A stretch of DNA of 64,000 nt. It comes from Jaenimonas drosophilae. Lineage: Eukaryota > Euglenozoa > Kinetoplastea > Trypanosomatida > Trypanosomatidae. Where the stretch lies: contig JASAON010001653.1 of assembly GCA_030849065.1 (NCBI GenBank), positions 1 to 64,000 on the forward strand. The letters are read 5' to 3'. A program made the position numbers and the translations under genes. Position 1 is the stretch's first letter; each line of letters begins with the position of its first letter. This document shows positions 28,001 through 35,382 of this stretch, piece after piece. The notes beneath the pieces were generated by a model. It saw nothing but the letters and a program-made list of their open reading frames with translations, did not search any database and was not told the DNA's origin.

Positions 28001-30501
28001 GTCAGCGTGGATCGTGCCTCAACGTGGTCGGCCTCCTCCTACCCGAGATTATGGAGGACGGGGATGGCATGTTGGGTGCCACTGGCGTGTTGCGAGCTGT
28101 GGGCGTTCCATCCACGAGTGCCTGGGTTGGTCCTGCAGAGGGCATCTTCTTCTCTGATGGCCAGCGGGCCGCCCTCGTTGCGCAGTTTAAAGAGGCGGTA
28201 CCGTCTATCCACGACTGGTCAGCCGAGGCGTGGAGCCTCGCCTACCTCCGGTGTGGTGCTGTCTTCCTGCATCTCCTCTCCGTCCTCCTCCGGGTGCTGG
28301 ATCACTACCAACTAGGTAGTGCGGAGATGGCGGAACTCAGCATCGCCAACGTACGCCGGGAAGTACGTCAGCGTCGAGGGACCACCAACGGCCCCGCCGA
28401 CAGCGAAGACGCCAGCCGCCAGGTGGAACTTGCCGTGTTGCGCGAGGTTCGACGCCGCTGCACGGAGCGCCAGCTGGACCCTGTCAAGGTGAACACAAAT
28501 CTTCACGAGTCGGTGGTGCTGCAGTGGCTCAATGCCACCACGATACTAACCGCGCACACCGATGCCCTGACGCATCACGCAGTGGATCGCGCCGTGTCGT
28601 TGTCCACCCACAAGGCTGCTGACAGCACCAGTGCCGCCACCACCTGCCTCTCCTTTTTGGATGAGCTCCGCTCCATCACTGCCAATGCCCTTGAGGCGAC
28701 GATGCAGGTTATGCAAGGCTACAACGCACGTGGGTGGGAGAGCTGCTACGCCCGTGCCGTTCATCTCTGTGTCGGACGGTGCCCCATGGAGCCCCTACCC
28801 CTCCACCTTGCAGAGCATCGTCTCAGCAAAGGAGGGGCGGCGGCAGAACGGTACGTTAGCGCACTCCGACATCGCCAAGTACAGCGACCCGAGCTCTTTG
28901 TCGGGTCACCGACTCTGCTCTCCGTCCTTACACCGAGCTTCTACGTTCGCCACTTCTCCGTCATGGTAGAGCGCTCTCCGAGTGCGGCATCGGCGAGTGT
29001 GGCGGCGGTGGTGGCATGCCTTCACTTCCACATGACGCAGCCGCACGTCCCACTCGGTTCGGTGTTGGCTGCCGTCACGGAGCTGCTCGCGTCCACCTCT
29101 GTACGGCCTACCCCCGTCAAGATGCTCTGTGAGAGCCTTGCGATGGAGTTGTTGCGCCGCCAAGACTTCCGTGCTGCTCTCGACCCACCTACGGTAGCCT
29201 CCGCTGACCACACTACCTCCGCATCGGTGCCCAACGAGGTGTTGGTGCCGTTCCTCGCCGCCATCAGCCGCGAGGACGTCACCATCACTCGCAAGACGTT
29301 GGCCGCGTTGCTGCATGCGGTGATGCGCGCACGGGCGGACATTTTTGGTCAGCCTCCCACCGCCAACCGTCAGGACAAGCTGAGTCTGGCGGCCGCCGCC
29401 ACCCAGCACAACAACGCCATGGACGCACTCTCCCTTGACCGAAGCAACCCGCTCTACCTCAGCAGCCCTGTGACACCTTCACCCATGATGACCCCTCCTG
29501 CGCTTGGGTCGTCGTCTTCCACAGAGACGGGCTGTGCCCCACCGCACTTGGATGGTGCCCTGACAGCCTTCACGGCCGACCCAAGCGATGCCGCCGCCGC
29601 CACCCACCGACACGCCCTCGCCGGCCTGAGTCTCAGCCTCCCCGCCGCTATGGAGGTGGCGATGCATTTGGCAGCCCTCCGCTCCCCCACCCGCGAGGAG
29701 TTCGAGCGGGCAACCAGCATGCTTCGCGCCGCCGACAACGACCGACGTGAGCGGGCGACGGTCTATCGCTCCAAGGTCACCTCGGCCATTCAGCAGCGCA
29801 TCATGACGACTGAAAGAGAGAAGAAACAGGCCATGTCCGCTGCTCCGCTCTTTGACGCCGCCCTCCACCTGGAGGACCCCAATGACTACGGTGTGGCACT
29901 GCTGCATCTCCGCTACGCACTACGCAAGATCGTCCACTCCAGCTTCCGACGACTCGCCCGTCACGCCCAGGCCGTCACCTTGGCGGACATGGTGGAGATG
30001 CTGCACGAGGTGGACCCGGGCTTTCGAAAGCGAGCAGAGGGCAACCACGGCAGCGGTGGTGCAGCCACGCCACCTACAACGCGACGGCCCTCTGCTGCTG
30101 CGGTTGCTCCTAGACATCTCCCACGAGACATCATGTTGGCGGGGACGTTGCGGGTGCTTCTGGCTCGCGCAACGCTCTGCGCGAGAGGCATTGGCTACTC
30201 CCCGAGTGGGGACCCGCTGCCGGGAGGGTTGCTGGAGCCGCTGCTCCGCCCTCCACATTCTGAGGCGGAGGGGCGTGTGCAACGTTCCGAGGCTGAGGCG
30301 GCGGTGACCATCGCCAACTCCACCTCCAGCCTTCCCTACGCCTCTCGTCAACGCGTTCGTCGAGCACTCACGCGTACCATTCGCTACCGCATCGAACGAC
30401 AGCGCCAGTCACCTGCTGGACGTAGGCGACCGGGCCAATCTGGCTGGGACCTGGCAACGAAGGCTAGCCGTCGACGCCCACGACCCATTGCGGTCAAGTA
30501 A
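22042..30501 (+). CDS. giant 2819-aa protein, probable mitochondrial import signal
   Basis: I do not recognise the family. The frame is open from about 21928 but has no ATG before 22042, which follows a candidate splice acceptor at 21982. The first 30 residues (MRRASGSRYVLGPARRPYHC...) contain seven Arg and no acidic residue, typical of a mitochondrial presequence. Most of the rest alternates Leu/Ala-rich amphipathic helices, suggesting a long alpha-solenoid, broken by Ser/Thr-rich linkers (about 480-600 and 2450-2600). There is no obvious nucleotide-binding motif, zinc site, PPR pattern or membrane span. The C-terminus is basic (RRRPRPIAVK). Size, helical build and basic tail would suit a scaffold in mitochondrial RNA processing or ribosome assembly, but that is only a guess. 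Uniform GC-rich codon use over 8.4 kb shows it is a real gene. Confidence 0.8.
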   Translation: MRRASGSRYVLGPARRPYHCCALLRTSVEPASTATVAPSPSPSSSSPPPSLRPFFPSKTRHGYHPTADRLVARLATSAVTEVAEGTTSYAALLPHFISLFRAVLQLERSIPPNMPRGLLAAAAAIAVELSPVAVGATLVGRLPTTAAHLQSVGRLQQLSQAFAALVRQAAADSAQRPAATSLRWPRQLGEELTQASFATRAQTAHCHNPHVVGMPRGGVEATWTSVVESVAVQLFLSFRFLRATPPSTSTVAETHFVHVMLDAICSRTYSFHEVGADGKLREFRVDGVAGLLEHVLRPEHQLFAQDLGNQRGRTQRRMECVALSTLMRLFFVMLPELQQASAVGLRQRSLAGGDAASIDVDGTNDIATRRVVGVIRRRWKESAPAVQLAGAAEALPWLEMAPILLDGFRGLVEYQMKEHPHHEEEDDVAARIIAAVLPDLAACLNDFLQYDVARHMSVDGPSTDSTPTSLATTTTSSPPSGGPEGLQRNRGKRSLFYHDATATPVLRNDHVSGTDAATSTSRFTTRGTTTTADAGSSMSRGRRGGHAGVKGGELGDTLFHVFVCSDSCTAMLTAQYSLLATRRESLLEDVWLQGVCALRRTREALFSPDTPLVESPPNMAVPSGTRQPRDVKAELLDDALPALLRTAGRTTDRQKRLDQLRLLAHAQALLPTEVLECLQHILHALVQPLGAIWACPDAVRGTELRHKRAVGHVLWMGAQELILHNPAPRHAIESTWRLWLTGGVSSGRGELGRFSQVADDLVLTGMHMQQSGSEELTLATNQALRDLREGLVLGSFGCFAKQVMAARALRGIYALGNVARRGGGGPTAPGELAAGTACYRELLGLLASDVELLLLCAYPAFLDMLYESYIRLGIPRVEILAFGDERLLPVLVPVMAAALAKSRAEDHARAHIQLCETTLFLLSQLSRFASAPDISLSRVLQTSSSDALMQVSFYCLRRAGRGGLRRMDELGWPEATLPNLPLPANITSEALLMGLVASSSSYPDTQSMNFLHVLDRSNAIMSSPRVQPLFRGQVEVVVRALLAYVESAGDRQRRHLYRAVVLSTTARESTAVRPVSAMLHVDARELRVALLQRHEVERAYETHLAPSRVAGAKDFPFVADGSLSAYLLGFLIRFMEHYLRMRERVHRASMQQLSAPAKPSGKKLTVDGTTESLTSLILLDVLSYLGQGGGWAMVCWTLNVAETATRLGRLRHGRLGDTSLESLQRSTALTAILAQLRAVPPPSPSSLLPSSFLKAVNILADVVATSPRTLLQFDRRSPLVDLLREPSRDRYRVLIFGIKQVVLYVQEASMHHQSATQTSAVDDGAASSEDVPSSSLVIPVYFREADDAVAHEAHCKARRYFLCSVLAAVDLCAEAIRSHALQHHSMDDELRHLLALSLRSLMHTLGAVVLTHLRFVTPTTMPKTAAEGVVEREAELLWVALCVSSTIGAVAAMDHAGVFFCGPTLHDVQQLMTTLAALLSQATGRPAALPRLPFSRRLLVAATVLSGDAHTAFRQALRLALDPRDGMDLTSVYRAIHAFGDAAGGCPSVAPLLRQLFAALAQEMEEVRHNTSPPTTTTTTKGKRGRKSKTVAAEALDAGDALIVGSLPRFEAALTAVVDLHRRLSPDAGTAMTTAEVVSGVVMEKIVCEGVIAASRQAEGDATGSSMSMEEENDAWGRSSPEDGLTDTSALALMTLSEWCVSAGDDGGASAFYLLAQQAPLFTRSAVSGGGSGPAGWSATFTDAHLRVYVANVVALLEGHKLVEVVRHAQGIFLTVEYLLERTTRLAASVMMTSEGSSTSSTSRDDAELLALLRKLWLTIATKWEEELIQSAEPTFLAAQQELLYAVRQQRSQMEPEEIEAGQDWWLSTTPAAPLATELFGELRSGVVTSLAARARGAIAAPEHVDLRAHDDLTTAVPSPIGNAHFFRAASDLLHPPKTQPAIPLALLLRLLQAFSHGSGRGEEELQRLAAAISTYAARQYVLLRPRQRGSCLNVVGLLLPEIMEDGDGMLGATGVLRAVGVPSTSAWVGPAEGIFFSDGQRAALVAQFKEAVPSIHDWSAEAWSLAYLRCGAVFLHLLSVLLRVLDHYQLGSAEMAELSIANVRREVRQRRGTTNGPADSEDASRQVELAVLREVRRRCTERQLDPVKVNTNLHESVVLQWLNATTILTAHTDALTHHAVDRAVSLSTHKAADSTSAATTCLSFLDELRSITANALEATMQVMQGYNARGWESCYARAVHLCVGRCPMEPLPLHLAEHRLSKGGAAAERYVSALRHRQVQRPELFVGSPTLLSVLTPSFYVRHFSVMVERSPSAASASVAAVVACLHFHMTQPHVPLGSVLAAVTELLASTSVRPTPVKMLCESLAMELLRRQDFRAALDPPTVASADHTTSASVPNEVLVPFLAAISREDVTITRKTLAALLHAVMRARADIFGQPPTANRQDKLSLAAAATQHNNAMDALSLDRSNPLYLSSPVTPSPMMTPPALGSSSSTETGCAPPHLDGALTAFTADPSDAAAATHRHALAGLSLSLPAAMEVAMHLAALRSPTREEFERATSMLRAADNDRRERATVYRSKVTSAIQQRIMTTEREKKQAMSAAPLFDAALHLEDPNDYGVALLHLRYALRKIVHSSFRRLARHAQAVTLADMVEMLHEVDPGFRKRAEGNHGSGGAATPPTTRRPSAAAVAPRHLPRDIMLAGTLRVLLARATLCARGIGYSPSGDPLPGGLLEPLLRPPHSEAEGRVQRSEAEAAVTIANSTSSLPYASRQRVRRALTRTIRYRIERQRQSPAGRRRPGQSGWDLATKASRRRPRPIAVK

Positions 30502-30855
30502 CAACTCATTCACACACACGCACACACAACCAAATGCACAGTACTAGGCATCTATTCTTTCATTCATGTGCTCTATGCCCCCCCCCCCCACCTACAGCTG
30601 CCAACGGCATCTTTCCCCTCACCTTTCTTCTCACCCTCACCCTCACACAGCCACTCTACGCTTTGCCGTTGTTCGCCTAGCGCGACACACGCCTCTTCTG
30701 TAGATATCACCACCACTTTTTGGTTGTTGCTAGCCAAGCTTCGCCAACAAAGGAACTTCAACCACGCAGTCATCTTGGTACACACAATCAATTAACGAGT
30801 ACAGATTCACAACCCTTCATACTAGTGCCACAAGTAGTTAGAGAAGACCTGGGCC
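30502..30855. other. intergenic region, 354 bp
   Basis: Spacer with no gene. Contains a CA-rich stretch at 30511-30530 and a run of twelve C at 30588-30599, followed by a C/T-rich acceptor-like zone at 30610-30690. Confidence 0.55.
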
Positions 30856-31533
30856 ATGGGTTGTAATTCCAGCTCGGAGAGCGGAAAGCCCGCGGTGGCC
30901 GAAAAGAAGGCCCCTGCCCCTGCCTCGGAGGAGCTCACCAATGTGTCGACGGCGGGTGACTTTTATGAGCCCCTCATCCACGAGGCTGCGCTGACGGAGT
31001 TGCGTTGGCGCGAGCCGGAGGATGGCGCGACGGGACTGCGCCTTGCCTCCGTGGAGGCTCCGCTCCTGCATGATGCAATGTCCGCAACGATGCACCTCTC
31101 CTCCGGCAGCATCGTCCAGCCGGGCCAGCGGTGCTTCGGTCAGCTCACCCGGGAGAAGCTGGAGGCCATCAACACTAGCCTCATCGCCTGCCAGCAGCAG
31201 AGTGCCGATGAAGCTGGACTTGAGCTTCCCTGCACATGGCGGATCGGGGTACTGGAGGCTGGAGCACGCCAGCTGGGCCTCCTCGCGCTCTCCCGCGATG
31301 GGTCGGCGGTGGACTACAGCCGCTCCTCCGCCTACCGTGCGGACTGGATTGGCAACTTCAGTTACGAAACCGCGTGGACGTGGGCGGGCCCTTGGTGGCA
31401 CGTCATCAACGTGCTGCAGGACCCACGATTTACAAAAGTGTACACAGCTGCCTTGCTTTATGAAATCGAGGAGGAAGTGGATGGGAAGATGGAGATTAAT
31501 GAGTACGCTCTACTTGCTATTGCACGAACGTAA
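30856..31533 (+). CDS. MGC-type acylated protein, 225 aa, unknown family
   Basis: The product begins MGCNSSSES: Gly2 fits N-myristoylation and Cys3 palmitoylation, a pair that sends many trypanosomatid proteins to the flagellar or pellicular membrane. A Lys/Ala/Pro linker (about 11-24) follows, then one probable globular domain rich in Trp and aromatic residues near its end (ETAWTWAGPWWHVINV). There is no signal peptide or transmembrane span. I cannot assign a family. The start ATG is in GCCATGG. It is much smaller than the two other MGC proteins in the window (41081-45787 and 53317-57900) and shares no clear sequence with them beyond the acylation signal. Confidence 0.82.
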   Translation: MGCNSSSESGKPAVAEKKAPAPASEELTNVSTAGDFYEPLIHEAALTELRWREPEDGATGLRLASVEAPLLHDAMSATMHLSSGSIVQPGQRCFGQLTREKLEAINTSLIACQQQSADEAGLELPCTWRIGVLEAGARQLGLLALSRDGSAVDYSRSSAYRADWIGNFSYETAWTWAGPWWHVINVLQDPRFTKVYTAALLYEIEEEVDGKMEINEYALLAIART

Positions 31534-33190
31534 TGAACGATGAATGAAGGTGTGGCATGAATAGTGGAGAAGGTCATTCGCCCAAGTGAAGTGTGTGTGT
31601 GTGTGCTGTACAAAGTGGTACATTTGAGCAGTGAAGGTGTGTGCTGTGCTAACCACACGATCCGCCGGCAGGTTGCCTCACTCTATTGTTGCTCTCCTTC
31701 TTCCAAGTGCCACTGATGGAGCTTCTGGGTCACCGCTCTCATCTCCCCCTTATCCCCGTCCATCTTGGATAGCGTGCACAGTGTGAGACGTGCGTCTTTC
31801 GGCCGTCTTCTCATCTCACCACCACCACCACCTACTAACCCCAGACGACACACTCACTACACTGTCAGCCAGTCAATTTTCATTCACTGCTGACATTTTG
31901 ACCACACTGCCACGTTGGTCCGTCGTGTTGTTTTGACGATGTGCGTGTCGCGGTGGTGATGGCTGTATTCCTTTTTGTTGCAAGTGTTACTATCATCATT
32001 ATCATGGCATCCAAATCACGTCACATCGCCTGTGACCTGACTCCCCCCTTGTTCGACCACCTACTACTACGTTTTTTTTTTCCGACATCGATTGCTATGG
32101 CTGCGCTGCGGGCGTTCTCTTCATCAATGGGGGTTGGGAGCCTACCCCCCCTCTCTCTCCCACTGTGGGAGGTGGATGAAAAGTAAGTGACTTCATTTTT
32201 GCCCCCATGTCGTCGTCGCTCTACCCCTATCCCCCCTCCCCCAACGCCTCTCTCCACACGATGCGTACGCACTCACGTGCTCCATCCGTCATCCGTCTCC
32301 TCCTTCGCATAGTTGTGGATGCCGTTCTCTGTCTCTCTATATCGTGTGTCATTTATTTCCCTTGTTTGATGGCGGTGCTGTTAGCGGTGTGGGCAGTCGA
32401 TCTTCGTCCTCCTCCTCGATCGACGACGCCACGCGTGGTCTCTCACTTTCTCTCTCCACTCTGGTGCTCCTATGCTTTCTCCATTTCCGTCCCTAGACTC
32501 CCTGGCTGCTGCGTTTCTTGTGTTCTCCATCTTCTGTTATGTTATGTTATGGCTTCATGTGGCTTTGGGCAGCAGAGAGGGAGGAGATTGGATGTGGTGA
32601 GAGCTGATGTGTAAACAACGATGAGGATGGGCAACATGAGGCAGACACGGGGTGACGGGAAGGGGGAAGAGATCTACGTGGATCTTTGCCCTCGAGTGGT
32701 CGTTGTGTCCTGTTTTTCATCCCAACACGGGTATTCTAAGAGATCAACGCACTATCACCGCCATCTCCTCATCACGTCATTCCAATAACGTTTGTGGTTC
32801 CCCGCCCCCCTTCCCTGCGGTTGCTTGTGGGGTTTTGCATTCAAAGAAAGATAAGTGATTGATGATGCATGCTTGATGTTTGGAGGGTTTTCCTTCCTTG
32901 TACCTGAGGCAGACTTTGGCGGTGCTTCAGGCAGAGGGCTCACAACCTACCCCCTCCCCCCTTTGAGTCGTCGTGCGGAACCTCGATGACAGCGTGAGCA
33001 CGGCTTGCGATGAGACTGATGTTTGGAAACCCTCCCCTTCCCTGGTTGGTCGTACTGAGGATAGTGCCTTGCTGCGTCTGTTGTGGGCCCTGGCCACATT
33101 TCATTCCTCTTTTTTCTTCTATCCACTGCCCTTCAACAATACAGGTGTACCCGACCTACCTACCCACAAAGTCTCCTACTCTCATCTAAC
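31534..33190. other. intergenic region, 1.66 kb, longest gene-free stretch
   Basis: No convincing gene. Two ATG-led frames (about 31959-32186 and 32207-32614) look hydrophobic only because they translate T- and C-rich DNA; neither shows a conserved motif. The region has a GT run at 31592-31605, several C runs and strong pyrimidine tracts at 32140-32165, 32213-32255 and 33099-33133, the last being the acceptor of cytochrome c copy 1. An unrecognised small RNA or a lost gene is possible. Confidence 0.5.
33099..33144 (+). promoter_or_regulatory. candidate trans-splice acceptor for cytochrome c copy 1
   Basis: A C/T-rich tract with six T in a row and more (TTCATTCCTCTTTTTTCTTC) ends at ACAG, AG 33143-33144. 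The 46-base leader to the ATG at 33191 contains no other ATG. Confidence 0.55.
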
Positions 33191-33540
33191 ATGCCCCCGA
33201 AGGCCCGTGAACCCCTCCCCGCCGGCGATGCCGCCAAGGGTGAGAAGATCTTCAAGGGACGTGCGGCTCAGTGCCACACTGCCACCCAGGGTGGTGCCAA
33301 CGGTGTTGGCCCCAACCTCTTCGGAATTGTTGGCCGCCCCTCCGGTAAGGTCGATGGCTTCGCGTACAGCAAGGCCAACGCCGACTCTGGTGTCATCTGG
33401 ACCCCTGAAGTGCTCGATGTCTATCTTGAGAACCCCAAGAAGTTCATGCCTGGCACCAAGATGTCCTTCGCTGGCATCAAGAAGCCCCAGGAGCGCGCTG
33501 ACCTCATTGCCTACCTTGAGGGCCTTCACTAAGCAAGAAG
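33190..33540 (+). repeat. 351-bp direct repeat containing the cytochrome c CDS, unit 1
   Basis: Identical at every base to 34199-34549, 1009 bp downstream. The identity starts one base before the ATG and ends 8 bases after the stop codon (TAAGCAAGAAG); sequence on both sides is unrelated. No terminal inverted repeats or target-site duplication are seen. Confidence 0.95.
33191..33532 (+). CDS. CYTC: cytochrome c, copy 1
   Basis: Soluble mitochondrial electron carrier between complexes III and IV, 113 aa. The haem site is AAQCH (25-29): Cys28 and axial His29 are present but the first Cys of CxxCH is Ala25, so haem is held by one thioether bond, as in other kinetoplastids and euglenids. Met91 in PGTKMSFAG is the second axial ligand. 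[13 protein letters not shown] and the [11 protein letters not shown] block are typical. The N-terminus ([13 protein letters not shown]) is the longer form seen in trypanosomatids, without a cleavable presequence. The first ATG is 33191. The CDS is identical base for base to copy 2. Confidence 0.98.
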   Translation: MPPKAREPLPAGDAAKGEKIFKGRAAQCHTATQGGANGVGPNLFGIVGRPSGKVDGFAYSKANADSGVIWTPEVLDVYLENPKKFMPGTKMSFAGIKKPQERADLIAYLEGLH

Positions 33541-34199
33541 GTAGCAAGCATGTATGTGCTCAGGAGCTCCATGTTTCAGTATGGAGGTCCATAGCAGAAC
33601 GCCCAACGTTGTCTTTGGGACGTTGGCATTAGCATCATCTATTAGGAAGTTTGGTCGACTCTTGTCGGTTGCCGCGGAGGTGGGCCGCCACTCATCCCTC
33701 AATCCCACACCAGCACACGAAACACCGTACACCCATTCTCACACTTCGAAGCAATCAATGTTTCTTGGGAGTGGACACAGTGAGAAGGGTGAGTGGCAGA
33801 GCGGTGCTTGGAGTCTGGAAAGTCGTCGCTCGCGATTGCGTGAAGGGCACAACACTGTATCCTTCGGCTGTTCACGAACATCTCTCAGCTCTTACATCGC
33901 CACCCTTGTTTACCTACATATCCTACACCGCCACTCCCCAATCTTTTCTGGTCCTCGTGGAGGACGAGAGAGGGTGCGAGGGGAGTGGCGTCGGTCGTTC
34001 ATGGCGCGCTCAGCTTCGCCGTGGGTCCATCCTCCCGACAAGGGCTGCATCATCGCCATTCTTGAATCACGCAGATGAGTTGGATAATAATGTGAATGCT
34101 GTTTCACTAACTTGCACCGTCTCTTGTCCTTGTCGTTGTCATGCCTACTTGTAGCTGCTTCATCACAGATAACCCCACAAACACTCCTCATCACCCATC
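33533..34199. other. spacer between the two cytochrome c genes, 667 bp
   Basis: No gene. The first bases after the stop belong to the direct repeat. The rest is unlike the region downstream of copy 2, apart from short patches such as CATGTATGTG. An acceptor-like tract for copy 2 occupies the end. Confidence 0.6.
34118..34154 (+). promoter_or_regulatory. candidate trans-splice acceptor for cytochrome c copy 2
   Basis: Pyrimidine-rich stretch (CTCTTGTCCTTGTCGTTGTC plus CCTACTTG) ending in GTAG, AG 34153-34154, 45 bases before the ATG at 34200. Its sequence is unrelated to the acceptor of copy 1, although the leader length is almost the same. Confidence 0.5.
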
Positions 34200-34549
34200 A
34201 TGCCCCCGAAGGCCCGTGAACCCCTCCCCGCCGGCGATGCCGCCAAGGGTGAGAAGATCTTCAAGGGACGTGCGGCTCAGTGCCACACTGCCACCCAGGG
34301 TGGTGCCAACGGTGTTGGCCCCAACCTCTTCGGAATTGTTGGCCGCCCCTCCGGTAAGGTCGATGGCTTCGCGTACAGCAAGGCCAACGCCGACTCTGGT
34401 GTCATCTGGACCCCTGAAGTGCTCGATGTCTATCTTGAGAACCCCAAGAAGTTCATGCCTGGCACCAAGATGTCCTTCGCTGGCATCAAGAAGCCCCAGG
34501 AGCGCGCTGACCTCATTGCCTACCTTGAGGGCCTTCACTAAGCAAGAAG
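34199..34549 (+). repeat. 351-bp direct repeat containing the cytochrome c CDS, unit 2
   Basis: Exact copy of 33190-33540. After position 34549 the two units differ at once (ACACTAG here, GTAGCAAG in unit 1). Confidence 0.95.
34200..34541 (+). CDS. CYTC: cytochrome c, copy 2
   Basis: Encodes exactly the same 113-aa cytochrome c as copy 1, including the single-Cys AAQCH haem site and Met91 ligand, with no synonymous difference. Because the 5' and 3' flanks differ, the two genes probably yield mRNAs with different UTRs. In trypanosomatids UTRs set mRNA stability and translation, so the copies could be expressed at different stages even though the protein is the same. That last point is inference. 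Confidence 0.98.
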   Translation: MPPKAREPLPAGDAAKGEKIFKGRAAQCHTATQGGANGVGPNLFGIVGRPSGKVDGFAYSKANADSGVIWTPEVLDVYLENPKKFMPGTKMSFAGIKKPQERADLIAYLEGLH

Positions 34550-35382
34550 ACACTAGTCCTACCTGTTCATCCATGTATGTGTGTAGGATATGCTTAATGT
34601 CAGTCGCCGTGAAGAGTGCCGTATCGCCTCTTCTCTCCTCGGCGCACGAGTTCGCACTGATACACTAACTTCTTTTTTTCCCCGGAGGATGCCCATTTTG
34701 CAGCCGTGTAGCTACAATAATGTGCAGTGGCGTGCGTGTGTGCTCAAGGGGGAGGTGAAGGGATATGGGATTGGTAAGGGAATGAACGGAGGGAGTAGCC
34801 GGCCAATAAGTCGTCCGTCTCTCCGCACACGCCCCCATTCGTTCTCACTTCCTCCCACTTCAGAAGCGTACATCTGCCTAATCACGCCTCCTTTGGTGTG
34901 CTTGCTCTACACACACGTCCACACCCACACATGACGCCTCACCCTCAGTCTCTCAGGGGTACTTCTGTCCGTGTGGGCGTGTATGTGGAGAAGTGCTTTC
35001 TCCTCTATGAGAGGTAATGCTTTCCACTGAGGGGCACGACCCCCTCAATTTTCCTCACTTATAGAGGCAAGTTGAGGGCTCGTGACTTTGGATGGATGAT
35101 CAAGACGGAAGTACATGCCTACTGGTGACGGCACCGACACGTTGGTGGATGTACTCACCCTTTGTGAGTTTGATGTACGATGATGCTATAGTGCCATGTC
35201 TACTGTGCTCTCGCTCCGTTCATCTATTGGCTTGTATTCGTCATTAGCCCTCATCCGCGGGGTCTTAAAGGGTAAGGGTAATAACACAACGGCGGACATC
35301 GTCGTTGGGTGTGTGGAGCATACCACACACATCTTCATTTATATCTACACACAATCACAATCACATTTCTGCGATACCTCAC
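34542..35382. other. intergenic region, 841 bp, no supported gene
   Basis: 3' UTR of cytochrome c copy 2 plus spacer. Contains a T-rich run near 34670-34682 and C/T-rich stretches at 34815-34860. No gene or RNA was recognised. The acceptor of the next gene is not obvious. Confidence 0.5.

Noticed and set aside
31959..32186. 75-codon frame with a hydrophobic start
   Set aside because: Same composition artefact. It could be a small membrane protein, but nothing supports it over noise.
32207..32614. ATG-led frame of 135 codons with apparent membrane spans
   Set aside because: Hydrophobicity comes from T-rich DNA (Leu, Phe, Val, Cys); no charged loops or family motif.
32852..32935. TGATGAT followed by CTGA, resembling a C/D snoRNA
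   Set aside because: The C box lacks the expected purine before TGATGA, no terminal stem is evident, and such pairs occur often by chance.
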